The position numbers and the translations under genes were made by a program. DNA of 64,000 bases, taken from Cololabis saira. Taxonomy: Eukaryota > Chordata > Actinopteri > Beloniformes > Belonidae. Numbering within the stretch: position 1 is the stretch's first letter; each line of letters starts with the position of its first letter. Below are positions 38,901-42,534 of this stretch, one piece after another. The notes beneath the pieces are model-generated. The model had not been told where the DNA came from and made no database searches. It was given only the letters and a program-made list of their open reading frames with translations. Location of the stretch: NCBI RefSeq assembly GCF_033807715.1, contig NC_084610.1:433501-497500 (forward strand). Reading direction: 5' to 3'.

Positions 38901-39418
38901 ACAGCCATGCAGGTCCCTAAAGTTTTAAACGTATCGTTGGTTCTGCAGATCTGACGCCGCCTGTCACCCTGCAGCCGTTCAGGTCTGGAATTAAGGATCA
39001 GACACCGAGGCTTCACCTTTTGCACCTCGATCTGACTGAAATTATGACGGCAACACGTCACATTTCTGAACTCTGCAGCAGGAAACAAATCCACTCTGAC
39101 ACCTTTTCCTGAAACTACAGATCCAAGTTCATAAATAAAGCAGTTACATCAGTATTGTACGCGTGTGACAGTCAAAACGAGGACCTTGGTGATGAGCAGG
39201 GGCTCCCGGCGCTCGCTGCCTCCTCTCAGGGTGAAGCCCCACGGCGCTTTGCCCCGGAGCAGCACCTCCACCAGCTCTTCCTCCTCCTCCACCAGCTCTT
39301 CATCCTCCTCCTCCTCCTCCTCCTGCTGTCCCGCTCCTCTCCACCTGTCCACCTCCTTCCACCACTTCATCCTTCCAGCTGAAGCTCTCAGGTGGTCACG
39401 GTAGCGCACGGCATCCAT
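2533..39418 (-). CDS. shroom2: Shroom2-like actin- and Rho-kinase-binding protein (whole gene, 10 coding exons)
   Basis: Shroom family scaffolds bind F-actin through ASD1 and Rho kinase through ASD2, recruiting actomyosin contractility to apical junctions; SHROOM2 is also linked to pigment-granule placement and endothelial shape. Coding exons in order (minus strand): 39418-39185, 37339-37191, 19941-19825, 19743-17628, 11848-11811, 10563-10018, 9547-9038, 6313-6139, 3152-2880, 2805-2533. All junctions are GT-AG with compatible phases, and the 4431 nt give 1476 residues plus TGA, compared with roughly 1600 in human. Residues ~50-128 are the PDZ ([25 protein letters not shown]). Residues ~302-334 hold the Shroom2-type GPVWQVPDK, Pro stretch and [13 protein letters not shown]1 is ~620-700 and ASD2 occupies roughly the last 220 residues. 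RQEAICLVK plus [13 protein letters not shown] point to SHROOM2 rather than SHROOM3 or 4. The a/b teleost paralogue cannot be assigned. A noncoding 5' exon is possible. Confidence 0.95.
2880..3152 (-). CDS. shroom2: shroom2 exon 9: ASD2 coiled coil
   Basis: The exon has 91 codons, acceptor GTGTCTCCAG before CAGGAACTG and donor GAGAAG|GTAACG. It encodes [40 protein letters not shown] and [17 protein letters not shown], the most conserved part of the Rho-kinase-binding ASD2. A hAT MITE (3310-4275) begins 158 bp upstream in the intron. Confidence 0.96.
3310..4275. mobile_element. hAT-type MITE (CAGTGTTGG family) in shroom2 intron 8
   Basis: This 966-bp element starts CAGTGTTGGG and ends CAACACTG, flanked by a perfect 8-bp direct repeat GGTTTCAT (3302-3309 and 4276-4283). 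Long subterminal stretches are rich in GTAACG/AGTTAC motifs in opposite orientations at the two ends. No transposase is encoded. 8-bp duplications with CAG..CTG ends are typical of hAT elements. Confidence 0.9.
4555..4998 (+). mobile_element. LINE 3' fragment with (TTGAA)n tail
   Basis: A 5'-truncated non-LTR fragment. A short stretch at 4618-4680 translates as [21 protein letters not shown] sequence typical of reverse transcriptase C-terminal halves, followed by a noncoding 3' region and ATTGAATTGAATTGAA at 4978-4998. It is degenerate and non-functional. Confidence 0.6.
5400..6006 (+). mobile_element. LINE 3' UTR fragment (same family as 43203-44190)
   Basis: About 600 bp closely match the 3' untranslated part of the copy at 43560-44190 (TTTCTTGTGCTGGCCCCCC onward, through GCCCTCGGCAGGAGGGTCC, to ATAAATAAAATTGAATTG). 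The RT part is missing, as usual for 5'-truncated LINE insertions. It lies in shroom2 intron 8, just upstream of exon 8 in plus coordinates, so it is antisense to the gene. Confidence 0.75.
6139..6313 (-). CDS. shroom2: shroom2 exon 8: start of ASD2 region
   Basis: The acceptor TGTGCCAG precedes GAGGGAGG; the donor AAAAAG|GTACAAC follows. In the correct frame it encodes [20 protein letters not shown] and then an acidic [16 protein letters not shown]. The longest open frame at this place (6143-6478) is a different, wrong frame. Exon 9 follows in phase 0. Confidence 0.9.
6544..7845 (-). mobile_element. Unclassified interspersed repeat with 32-bp minisatellite, copy 1
   Basis: It is the reverse orientation of the element at 44628-45580, sharing TAGTTTTAGTCTAGTCTTTGG, the TTCCAGATTCAGAAGACTC block and the CGTTATCGTCACATGAC end. 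Internally it holds about 21 copies of a 32-bp unit (7017-7691). No inverted terminal repeats or ORF were seen. It is truncated by the next repeat near 7850. Confidence 0.7.
7017..7691. repeat. 32-bp minisatellite, about 21 copies
   Basis: The unit contains AAACCAGAGAAACTACTG followed by AAAACATGGACATT, near-perfect with occasional AGAGG or AACAAGG variants. The same unit occurs about six times, in the other orientation, inside the related repeat at 44837-45030, and is absent from the third copy at about 12120. There are no unique spacers, so it is not a CRISPR. Confidence 0.95.
7853..8817. mobile_element. Non-autonomous DNA element (AGGGCCAATCCCAAT ends)
   Basis: The ends are inverted repeats: AGGGCCAATCCCAATAC at left and the complement of AGGGCCAGTCCCAATCCC at right, with CTACTTTTCAGTCCTAC-like subterminal sequence. 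The interior contains a second MITE (8210-8342) and about five copies of a 19-bp unit CTAGCCCTCGTTATGTCCA (8600-8705). A target duplication could not be defined. Confidence 0.6.
8210..8342. mobile_element. Short palindromic MITE (GATTTATGGTTCCGCG family), copy 1
   Basis: The arms GATTTATGGTTCCGCGTTA and TAACGCAGAACCATAAATC are inverted around a core with two GCGTAGGCTCTGCG / CGCAGAGCCTACG arms. Related copies are at 16833-16912 and 24254-24340. It has no coding capacity and is nested in the 7853-8817 element. Confidence 0.7.
9038..9547 (-). CDS. shroom2: shroom2 exon 7: pre-ASD2 conserved block
   Basis: The acceptor TTCCTCAG precedes GCGGGAC; the donor GACAG|GTGAGAC follows. It encodes [34 protein letters not shown] and [18 protein letters not shown], conserved landmarks shared with SHROOM2 just ahead of ASD2. 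It ends in PRSTDR, as in human (PRSTEER). Confidence 0.93.
10018..10563 (-). CDS. shroom2: shroom2 exon 6: Pro/Ser-rich linker
   Basis: The acceptor GCTGCAG precedes TGAGACG; the donor CTCAG|GTAAGC follows. It encodes a low-complexity Pro/Ser/Arg-rich linker ending with [20 protein letters not shown], nearly identical to the SHROOM2 sequence ahead of the ASD2 region. The exon is strongly GC-rich, giving several shadow frames on both strands. Confidence 0.92.
10640..11190 (-). mobile_element. Probable reversed LINE 3' end
   Basis: Read on the minus strand, this A/T-rich stretch ends with TTTCATGACCGAAAATAAAC followed by TAAACTAAACCTAAAACC, a simple tail as seen at LINE 3' ends. No reverse transcriptase motif is readable, so the call rests on the tail and on composition only. 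Confidence 0.4.
11811..11848 (-). CDS. shroom2: shroom2 exon 5: 38-bp microexon
   Basis: The acceptor TTGTCTTCCAG precedes GAGATCC; the donor GAGCAG|GTGAGAC follows. Its 38 nt encode [12 protein letters not shown] and take the reading frame from phase 0 (exon 4) to phase 2 (exon 6), so it is needed for, and supported by, frame continuity. It is too short for ORF-based detection. Confidence 0.85.
12416..12855. mobile_element. hAT-type MITE (TAGAGCTGGGTATC... ends), 8-bp TSD
   Basis: This 440-bp element begins TAGAGCTGGGTATC and ends ACCCACCCCTA, with perfect 8-bp target repeats GTTGTAAA at 12408-12415 and 12856-12863. The interior is rich in CCGATACGATAC and TATCGATA motifs and homopolymers. 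There is no ORF. It is inserted in the 11926-17620 repeat. Confidence 0.85.
13140..13980 (+). mobile_element. LINE 3' end containing a nested SINE
   Basis: T/A-rich sequence ends in CCAAAATAAATAAAATTGAAATTGAAAATTGAAGG, a LINE-type simple tail, and interrupts the first of the CCAAT/GC-box tandem units. It carries no readable RT domain. The SINE at 13429-13635 was inserted into it later. Confidence 0.5.
13429..13635 (-). mobile_element. tRNA-derived SINE with perfect 15-bp target duplication
   Basis: On the minus strand the head GGGCCGCTCGGTGGCGCAGTG holds a pol III A box (TGGCGCAGTGG) and, downstream, the B box GGTTCGAATCC (complement of 13549-13559). It ends in an A-rich tail (poly-T 13429-13448 on plus). 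Identical 15-bp repeats AATATTCAACTATTT flank it (13414-13428 and 13636-13650), the hallmark of LINE-driven insertion. The perfect duplication suggests a recent event. Confidence 0.92.
14030..14342 (+). repeat. Tandem CCAAT + GC-box repeat units
   Basis: Units of about 120-130 bp each contain ATATCGGCCAATCAGAAG followed by AAGGGGCGGGGCTAAT and a GGACTCAATACCGAGTCC imperfect palindrome. Three adjacent units lie here and a fourth, diverged, at 13034-13110. CCAATCAG and GGGGCGGGGC match NF-Y and Sp1 sites. Confidence 0.8.
14343..14850. repeat. AT-rich and (TA)n low-complexity tract
   Basis: It contains (TA)n at 14383-14410 with self-complementary flanks (GGGATATA ... TATATCCC), a featureless middle, and TATTAATATAAT repeats at 14706-14830. 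No gene is recognised. Confidence 0.8.
14857..14876. promoter_or_regulatory. Two perfect CRE motifs
   Basis: TGACGTCA occurs at 14857-14864 and again at 14869-14876, 12 bp apart and embedded in GGCTGTGACGTCAGCC / GCCGTGACGTCACGGC palindromes. They match CREB/ATF full sites by sequence only; they sit inside a repeat in a shroom2 intron. Confidence 0.5.
16034..16061. promoter_or_regulatory. 28-bp perfect palindrome centred on a CRE
   Basis: GCGCCTATGGTGAC and its exact reverse complement abut to form 28 bp of perfect dyad symmetry, with TGACGTCA in the centre. It lies inside the TTAA-flanked element, roughly 200 bp upstream of a CAGCG|GTAAGT donor-like site. Confidence 0.6.
16833..16912. mobile_element. 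Short palindromic MITE family, copy 2 (half copy)
   Basis: AAGGCTGATTTATGGTTCCG and the CCTACGGCGTAGG core match the copies at 8210 and 24254; the right arm is eroded. Confidence 0.6.
17628..19743 (-). CDS. shroom2: shroom2 exon 4: large central exon with ASD1
   Basis: This 2116-bp exon runs from acceptor CTGACAG|GTCTGAG to donor GCACAG|GTGACC. It carries the Shroom2-type [11 protein letters not shown] / [12 protein letters not shown] block, a TPLLHSL motif, ASD1 ([20 protein letters not shown] then [18 protein letters not shown]), and near its end [23 protein letters not shown] and [11 protein letters not shown]. Two in-frame coding repeats are visible: (HPS)n at 19640-19680 and three ESRGLA units at 18433-18500. 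The long plus-strand open frame over 18513-19619 is its GC-rich shadow. Confidence 0.95.
19825..19941 (-). CDS. shroom2: shroom2 exon 3: PDZ-ASD1 linker
   Basis: The acceptor TTTTCAG precedes GAAGAGC; the donor AG|GTGAGC follows 19825. It encodes [16 protein letters not shown] and following residues, matching the RRSELGWRPHSW linker behind the PDZ in SHROOM2. Phase 2 at both ends. The ORF is short, but splice phases fit both neighbours exactly. Confidence 0.88.
20246..21863 (+). mobile_element. Tc1-like DNA transposon, inactive
   Basis: Inverted ends are readable for ~70 bp (left GTCAGTCAGGAAAGTATTCAG; right complement GTCAGTCTGGAAAGTATTCAG), with TA at both borders. The element is about 1.6 kb, the usual Tc1 length, and carries a single broken transposase. 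It lies in the 17-kb intron 3 of shroom2, antisense to the gene. Confidence 0.93.
20644..21644 (+). pseudogene. Tc1-like transposase, frame-broken and catalytically altered
   Basis: ATG at 20644 opens [15 protein letters not shown], the N-terminal paired-type HTH, followed by the GRPPKLS motif and the first catalytic Asp in [10 protein letters not shown]. The frame stops at 21256-21258 after GGGSIMLWG. The remainder reads in another frame with the second Asp ([12 protein letters not shown]), and the final catalytic Glu region reads [10 protein letters not shown], so Glu is replaced by Gln. After that another shift occurs near 21485. Two frame breaks and the lost DDE residue mean it cannot be active. 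Confidence 0.93.
21900..23225. other. Intronic stretch without recognised genes
   Basis: Part of shroom2 intron 3. No exon-like open frame with splice sites matching the Shroom phases was found. A direct duplication of ~35 bp (CACGTCACGCTAGCACCAAC at ~22990 and ~23022) is the only structure seen. Confidence 0.5.
23300..23970. mobile_element. Probable hAT-derived repeat (ATTAGTCGACTAAT)
   Basis: CATCGATTAGTCGACTAATC followed by A/T-rich sequence is a motif common at ends of teleost hAT-type non-autonomous elements. The far boundary, near AAGTCGACGTCATGG at ~23975, is uncertain and no target duplication was identified. Confidence 0.35.
24254..24340. mobile_element. Short palindromic MITE family, copy 3 (complete)
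   Basis: An 87-bp element with arms AAGGCTGATTTATGGTTCC and GGAACCATAAATCAGCCTT and the family core CTACGGCGTAGGG. It is the cleanest copy in the window; the target duplication is ambiguous (TAA/TAT). Confidence 0.75.
24525..24815. repeat. Large imperfect inverted repeat
   Basis: CGGTTAAAGTGCTGTAGGAA (24530s) pairs with the complement of CCTACAGCGCTTTCAACCGG (near 24790-24812), and AACCTCAATAAAGTGGCAG (~24630) with CTGCCACTTTATTGAGGTT (~24750). The loop is an A/T-rich TATTATTA tract. It is probably a fold-back DNA element; further inverted similarity extends to ~24115 and ~24910. Confidence 0.65.
25020..28190. other. Intronic stretch, no gene recognised
   Basis: Part of shroom2 intron 3. 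Short open frames here lack homology cues. It contains a (GA)n microsatellite at 26108-26152 and triple CCAATCAATCT at 25020-25058. Nothing else could be supported. Confidence 0.5.
28195..28785. mobile_element. Possible non-autonomous DNA repeat (GAATTAAA-rich)
   Basis: Multiple inverted CATTCCGAATTAA / TTAATTCGGAATG-like arms occur at both ends (28275-28300; 28735-28765), typical of a teleost MITE type. Exact borders and target duplication are not resolved. Confidence 0.4.
29469..29557 (+). repeat. Left copy of ~89-bp direct repeat flanking a hAT MITE
   Basis: CCGCTGACGGACGAACAGAC through CATCCCTGGTCTA; the related right copy is 30955-31065, longer because its (ATG)n run has expanded. The two copies abut the MITE ends exactly. 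Confidence 0.85.
29757..30434. mobile_element. TTAA-flanked MITE with ~107-bp inverted repeats
   Basis: Element of 678 bp between TTAA repeats (29753-29756 and 30435-30438). The inverted repeats start AAGGAACCCTGGCTATTAAG and are identical over ~107 bp except for one A/G difference. The empty site in the related hAT copy reads GCCTTTAAATAAAAAC near 52634-52650. The interior holds two copies of a 38-bp palindrome (29840-29877 and 30021-30058) around TACGCC/GGCGTA arrays, and a GC-rich piece with CTTAACCCTAACCCTAC at 30290-30306. A piggyBac- or Kolobok-type source is inferred from TTAA. Confidence 0.93.
29878..30160. repeat. Palindromic TACGCCGTAGGC array
   Basis: Alternating blocks of TACGCCGTAGCC and its complement GGCTACGGCGTA, interrupted by a GTTGATGTCTTTG palindrome. 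The array can fold on itself at many registers. The same word is the core of the short MITEs at 8210, 16833 and 24254. The Arg-rich open frame read from it (30054-30260) is an artefact of the repeat. Confidence 0.9.
30955..31065 (+). repeat. Right copy of direct repeat, with (ATG)n expansion
   Basis: Matches 29469-29557, but the GATGATG run is expanded to about a dozen triplets (30975-31012). Confidence 0.85.
31070..33110. other. Intronic stretch, no gene recognised
   Basis: Part of shroom2 intron 3. It contains a GC-rich tract (32575-32780, including poly-C/G runs) and a (GT)n microsatellite at 32861-32902. No exon with compatible phases or family similarity was found. Confidence 0.5.
33112..33442. 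mobile_element. Tc1/mariner-type MITE with TA target
   Basis: A 331-bp palindromic element starting CAGGACTGTCTTAGAAAAG and ending CTTTTCTGAGACAGTCCTG-like sequence, with TA at 33110-33111 and 33443-33444. The long inverted arms include ATGTCATACATTC ... GATTCATTACAAATCAACTG on both sides. There is no ORF. Confidence 0.88.
34648..34917. mobile_element. MITE (GTGCCAAAAAGTGATTG family), copy 1
   Basis: GTTGTGCCAAAAAGTGATTG at left and CAATCACTTTTTGGCAC-like sequence at right form inverted ends; the interior matches the 51483-51857 copy (AAGCTCAAGAATGAGATCAA). Confidence 0.75.
35371..35587. mobile_element. hAT-type MITE (CCGGCCCTCGAGGACTGGA family), copy 1
   Basis: Inverted ends flank GGGCCGGTGTCCTGCATG / CTGCAGGGACACCGGCCC and TTTAGATGTTTCCCTGC / GCAGGGAAACATCTAAA. 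It matches the better-defined copy at 61716-61940. Confidence 0.75.
36145..36758. mobile_element. Non-autonomous DNA element carrying an X-box array
   Basis: GGCGTCCGAAATG at left and ATTTCGGACGC at right are inverted; inner sequence includes TAGTATGTAC-type repeats. Borders are approximate and no target duplication was fixed. It contains the 30-bp X-box minisatellite and a facing pair of ETS-like sites (CACTTCCTG ... AGGAAGTG) at 36266-36291. Confidence 0.6.
36297..36432. repeat. 30-bp tandem repeat of perfect RFX X-box palindromes
   Basis: Units of (GCA)n followed by GCTGTTACCATGGTAACA. Four perfect GTTACCATGGTAAC palindromes lie at 36316-36329, 36346-36359, 36376-36389 and 36406-36419, at exactly 30-bp spacing. 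The palindrome fits the RFX-family X-box consensus. The cysteine- or serine-rich short open frames read here are repeat artefacts. Confidence 0.85.
37191..37339 (-). CDS. shroom2: shroom2 exon 2: second half of PDZ
   Basis: The acceptor TGTCCAG precedes GTGGAGGAAGG; the donor AG|GTACC follows 37191. It encodes [16 protein letters not shown] and [20 protein letters not shown], closing the [12 protein letters not shown] is the SHROOM2 form of this strand and helix. It ends in phase 2 and joins exon 3 to make an Arg codon. Confidence 0.93.
37544..38804. mobile_element. hAT-type element (TAGATGCACCGATC ends) in shroom2 intron 1
   Basis: Ends TAGATGCACCGATC and GATCGGTGCATCTCTA, with perfect 8-bp target repeats GCAAACAA (37536-37543 and 38805-38812). 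It separates the two PDZ exons of shroom2. A second hAT MITE (37992-38578) is nested inside. No intact transposase is present. Confidence 0.88.
37992..38578. mobile_element. Nested hAT-type MITE with purine-rich core
   Basis: CAGGGGTCGACAACCC and GGGTTGCCGACCCCCTG are inverted ends; the flanks CTTTAGAT and CTCTAGAG resemble an nTCTAGAn-like hAT target but are not identical. The interior is a long AAAAAG/GAGAAAAAAGT purine tract (38170-38500) that reads as Phe-rich frames on the minus strand. Confidence 0.75.
38805..39184. other. Remaining shroom2 intron 1 sequence
   Basis: No repeat or exon recognised between the hAT element and exon 1. Confidence 0.5.
39185..39418 (-). CDS. shroom2: shroom2 exon 1: start and first half of PDZ
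   Basis: The exon has 78 codons, with ATG at 39418 and donor AAG|GT after 39185 (phase 0). An acidic Glu-rich stretch (encoded by a GAG/CTC-type microsatellite near 39285-39330) precedes [15 protein letters not shown], the carboxylate-binding loop strand of the PDZ. The start is chosen because it is the only in-frame ATG giving a Shroom2-length leader; an out-of-frame uORF overlaps it (39388-39459). Confidence 0.88.
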
Positions 39419-39459
39419 GATGCCTCTGGTTCAGAGGGATCCATCGACCCCTGGTTCAT
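39388..39459 (-). other. Upstream ORF overlapping the shroom2 start
   Basis: An ATG at 39459 opens a 23-codon frame (a second in-frame ATG at 39444) that runs out of frame through the shroom2 ATG (39418) and stops at TGA 39390-39388. If the mRNA leader includes this stretch, it could reduce initiation at the main start. Whether it is transcribed is unknown; a CAG acceptor-like site lies just upstream of it. Confidence 0.4.
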
Positions 39460-40344
39460 TCTGAGGGACCACACATTTCTGACACCAAAACACAAGCTTT
39501 TATCACTTTATTGAAACATTCAACCCAAAAAGATAGATAGATGGTATATTAATTGTTCACTCGCAGAAATGTGAATGTTCCTACTTGGACTGGTAAATGT
39601 AACTGAGCTTATATTTAGTTATTTTGGACTGTTAGTTGTATAAAAGCAATATTTTAAACACAAAATGAGTTGGTGAAGTTCGCTTCTGATTCGATATGAC
39701 ATGACACTGTAGTTGGAAAGCTGAAAACTATATTAAAATATCTCTTATGTTGTCAATTGCCCATCAAAACACACATTGTGGTTTGTAAAGTCTTTCTTCT
39801 GTTTGTGAAAACGGGTAAAAGACCGATATTCCGGCAGTTAAACCAGAATAAACCGATTAAAAACGTCAATACTAACTGGTCAATTTAGGACATCTAAGTC
39901 AAAGTGAATTATATGAATTATATTGGCAACAAACTCAGACTCATTGAGATCCTCAACTTTAGTTAAATTTGAGTTAAATACAGATTTATTAAAAGAAATT
40001 CTCTAATGAATTGGTGAAATTCAAGCGAACTTCGTCTCCGTCTGAGCAGCTGCAGCTCATTATGATTAAACTTAAACTTCGCCACAAACGTTTTCGTATG
40101 AAAACATATTCAACGTTAAATCGATTTTGTGTGACTTTTAAGAGCTTAGATGTACTTTACAAATATTAAAAAGTGAAGAATAAGAAAACAGCTTAACCCA
40201 CCTGGACTCTTCTTTGCATCAACTCGAATACGATGACGTAATTCGGGCGTCTTGTGTTTTAATGAACATTTTAGTGAATATTTTCTCATTCTTTGAGGTA
40301 TTTTCACAGCTATTCCCTCCTTCAATCGTGCTAACAACTTTACA

Positions 40345-40505
40345 GCTCACGGACACCATCATCATCACCACCTCTTCCTCCTCCTCCTCCTCTTCATCAT
40401 CATCATCATCATCATCATCACCACCTCCTCCTCCTCCTCCTCATCTTCATCATCATCATCATCATCATCATCACCACCACCTCTTCCTCCTCATCATCTT
40501 TTTTT
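40345..40505. repeat. (TCC)n / (ATC)n microsatellites
   Basis: Blocks of CTCCTCCTC and CATCATCAT repeat; the Ser/Pro/His-rich open frame here is a repeat artefact. Confidence 0.9.
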
Positions 40506-40529
40506 TTGGGGGGTGGGGGGGGTGGGTTG

Positions 40530-41425
40530 AGAGCAAAAAAAAAAGATACATTTATTGACAAGCTATGGGAAGTGTATTAATAAAAATTAAGAAACAAAGA
40601 CATCGTTTCATACAAACTTTTGGCAATATGATTTTTTTCACCCATCAGTTTAAGAGACGCAAAATACAGTTTACATTCATTTTTCAGATGTACAATGGAG
40701 GGTTTGCTGTTATTCCATTTGCATTTATGTATGTGATATTTACCAAGTAAAATAACTATGTTGACCATGTTTGATATATTTCTTGGAAGATTATCCATAT
40801 AAATTATTTGGTTGGACTTAACCAGCTGTAGTTTCCTGCCAGAATTTTAATGAGATTAAAGAATAGAATAAATGCTCAACCGTTTCCGGCTCTTCTAGGC
40901 AAAACCCACCGGGTTCTACAACAAAGTTAAATTCAGTAGCTGGGTATACATTGTTCAAAATCTTAAATTGCATCTCTTTTATTTTTGGGGCTATTGGCCA
41001 TTTGATAAATGTACATAATTTATTGGTTACTGGTTAGTTAAAATCAAAAAATATTTAGCATTTTAGAGCTTTTCTAATAACCTTGTTATTACATTTCTGG
41101 TCACTAACGTGTAATTCATTAAGTTTTATTTCTGGAATTTTGACTGAAACATTTGAGTATATGACTGTATTCTGTATCAGCTGTATTAAAGGAAGTGGGA
41201 TGGCTTTTAGAATATGATGGATTCTCTGGAAGAGCAATTTTTATTATACTTCTCAATAAATGAATGAAACTGAAGGAATTGGCCATTTTCATCCATTAGA
41301 TCAACAACAAATACAATCTTTTTCTGATACCATTGTTGATTAAATAAGGTTTTCCTATTGATTGCAATGGTCCTGTTATTCCACAAGGTGGTGGCATGTG
41401 GTGGTGTGAAATTAAATATCATTTT
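40530..41425 (-). mobile_element. L1/Tx1-like LINE fragment, reversed
   Basis: On the minus strand, 40840-41000 translates to PIAPKIKEMQFKILNNVYPA followed by FCLEEPETVEHLFYS, the C-terminal zinc-knuckle-like region of L1-clade ORF2. Stops and missing Cys residues show it is dead. It lies in the shroom2 5' flank. Confidence 0.7.
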
Positions 41426-41431
41426 CCAGTA

Positions 41432-41524
41432 CCCCTCCTCCTCCTCCTCCTCCTCCTCCTCCTCCTCTTCCTCCTCCTCCTCTTCCTTCTCCTCCTCTTC
41501 CTCTTCCTCCTCCTCCTCATCATC
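41432..41524. repeat. (TCC)n microsatellite
   Basis: CTCCTCCTC repeats with TTC interruptions, ending in CATCATCA; the Ser- or Arg-rich frames are artefacts. Confidence 0.9.
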
Positions 41525-41529
41525 ACTGC

Positions 41530-42450
41530 AGTCACGTCAGGTCGTTCAACCTGATCCATGACGCCATCGCGCCCCCTGGCGGCGACGTGCTGCAACACAC
41601 CCACACTAATACTAATAAAGTAATAAAACCAAAGGAATTGATGCGCAGAAATCATTTGATCAGTTTTAATAATTGTTAACAGAAAAGAAAGTAAGAACTA
41701 TCTGTTAACTTAGATAATAAAGAAATAACAAATCCACAGAATATTCCAAATAAAATGATTTTATTTTTAGTTTGTAATGTGACCTCCCACAGAATCAAGC
41801 CCAGATTTAACCCTTTAATCAGACTGAATATTAATTAGGATTCTATACTTTAATTAAGAAGGAGTGATGTAAAGGATTTTATGACTAATATTTATCTTTA
41901 GAATATCAATTCAAATCATAAAACAGTAAGCTTTACGTTCGTACAACTTTCATGACATATATTATCATGCATATAATATAATGTAATGATACAGTGAATA
42001 ACTTTCATCAGTTCTTCACGTTTACTTTTGTTCTTCCTCTGCATAGCTGAAAGTTCTTGTTGCTAACATTTAATCTTTTAAAGCTGACCCTTTGAAATAC
42101 AAGTTTTGATTTTATACCCATTAATTAAAAGCAGAAATCCCTTTTTCAACAGTGCCCTTCAGCATATCATAGCGGTGCAAAGGAAACAGTCTTGCCCCGT
42201 TGGTGTACAGATTAACTTCCCTCTTCAGCTCCCATGGCTTTCCTCCCAAGATGATGTCTCTCTTTTTCAATTATCTCACGATTTAGTCATCAGAAATGAT
42301 CAGATGTCTGCAGCCATGGTTTGGAGCGATGATTTAAGGATAGTACAACCTGAGAAGACAAGGACACGGGACAAATGAACCATCATAAATCTCTGTTGGG
42401 GAGGTCCGAAGGCCCTGTCGTATGAACCTCAAACAAATCTTAAGCCTGAC
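41530..42450. other. shroom2/ZP intergenic sequence and ZP gene 3' flank
   Basis: No further gene. A minus-strand AATAAA (plus TTTATT at 41760-41765) is a possible polyadenylation signal for the ZP gene, ~690 bp after its stop. The shroom2 promoter is expected upstream of 39418, but no CpG-rich or TATA-like start could be identified. Confidence 0.4.
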
Positions 42451-42534
42451 TCACTTGGCCAAGGCCATGGAGATGCGGGCGGCGTCTGCGTAGCGGCGTC
42501 TGGCAGTTCTGCGTCTCCGGCCTTTAGCGCAGGT
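42451..42534 (-). CDS. ZP gene coding exon 17: furin-type site and stop
   Basis: Acceptor AAACGCAG, TGA at 42451-42453. It encodes TCAKGRRRRTARRRYADAAR and ISMALAK. RRRR matches a consensus proprotein-convertase site. No hydrophobic anchor follows, so the product should be fully secreted. Confidence 0.85.
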   Translation of the reverse strand, partial: TCAKGRRRRTARRRYADAARISMALAK

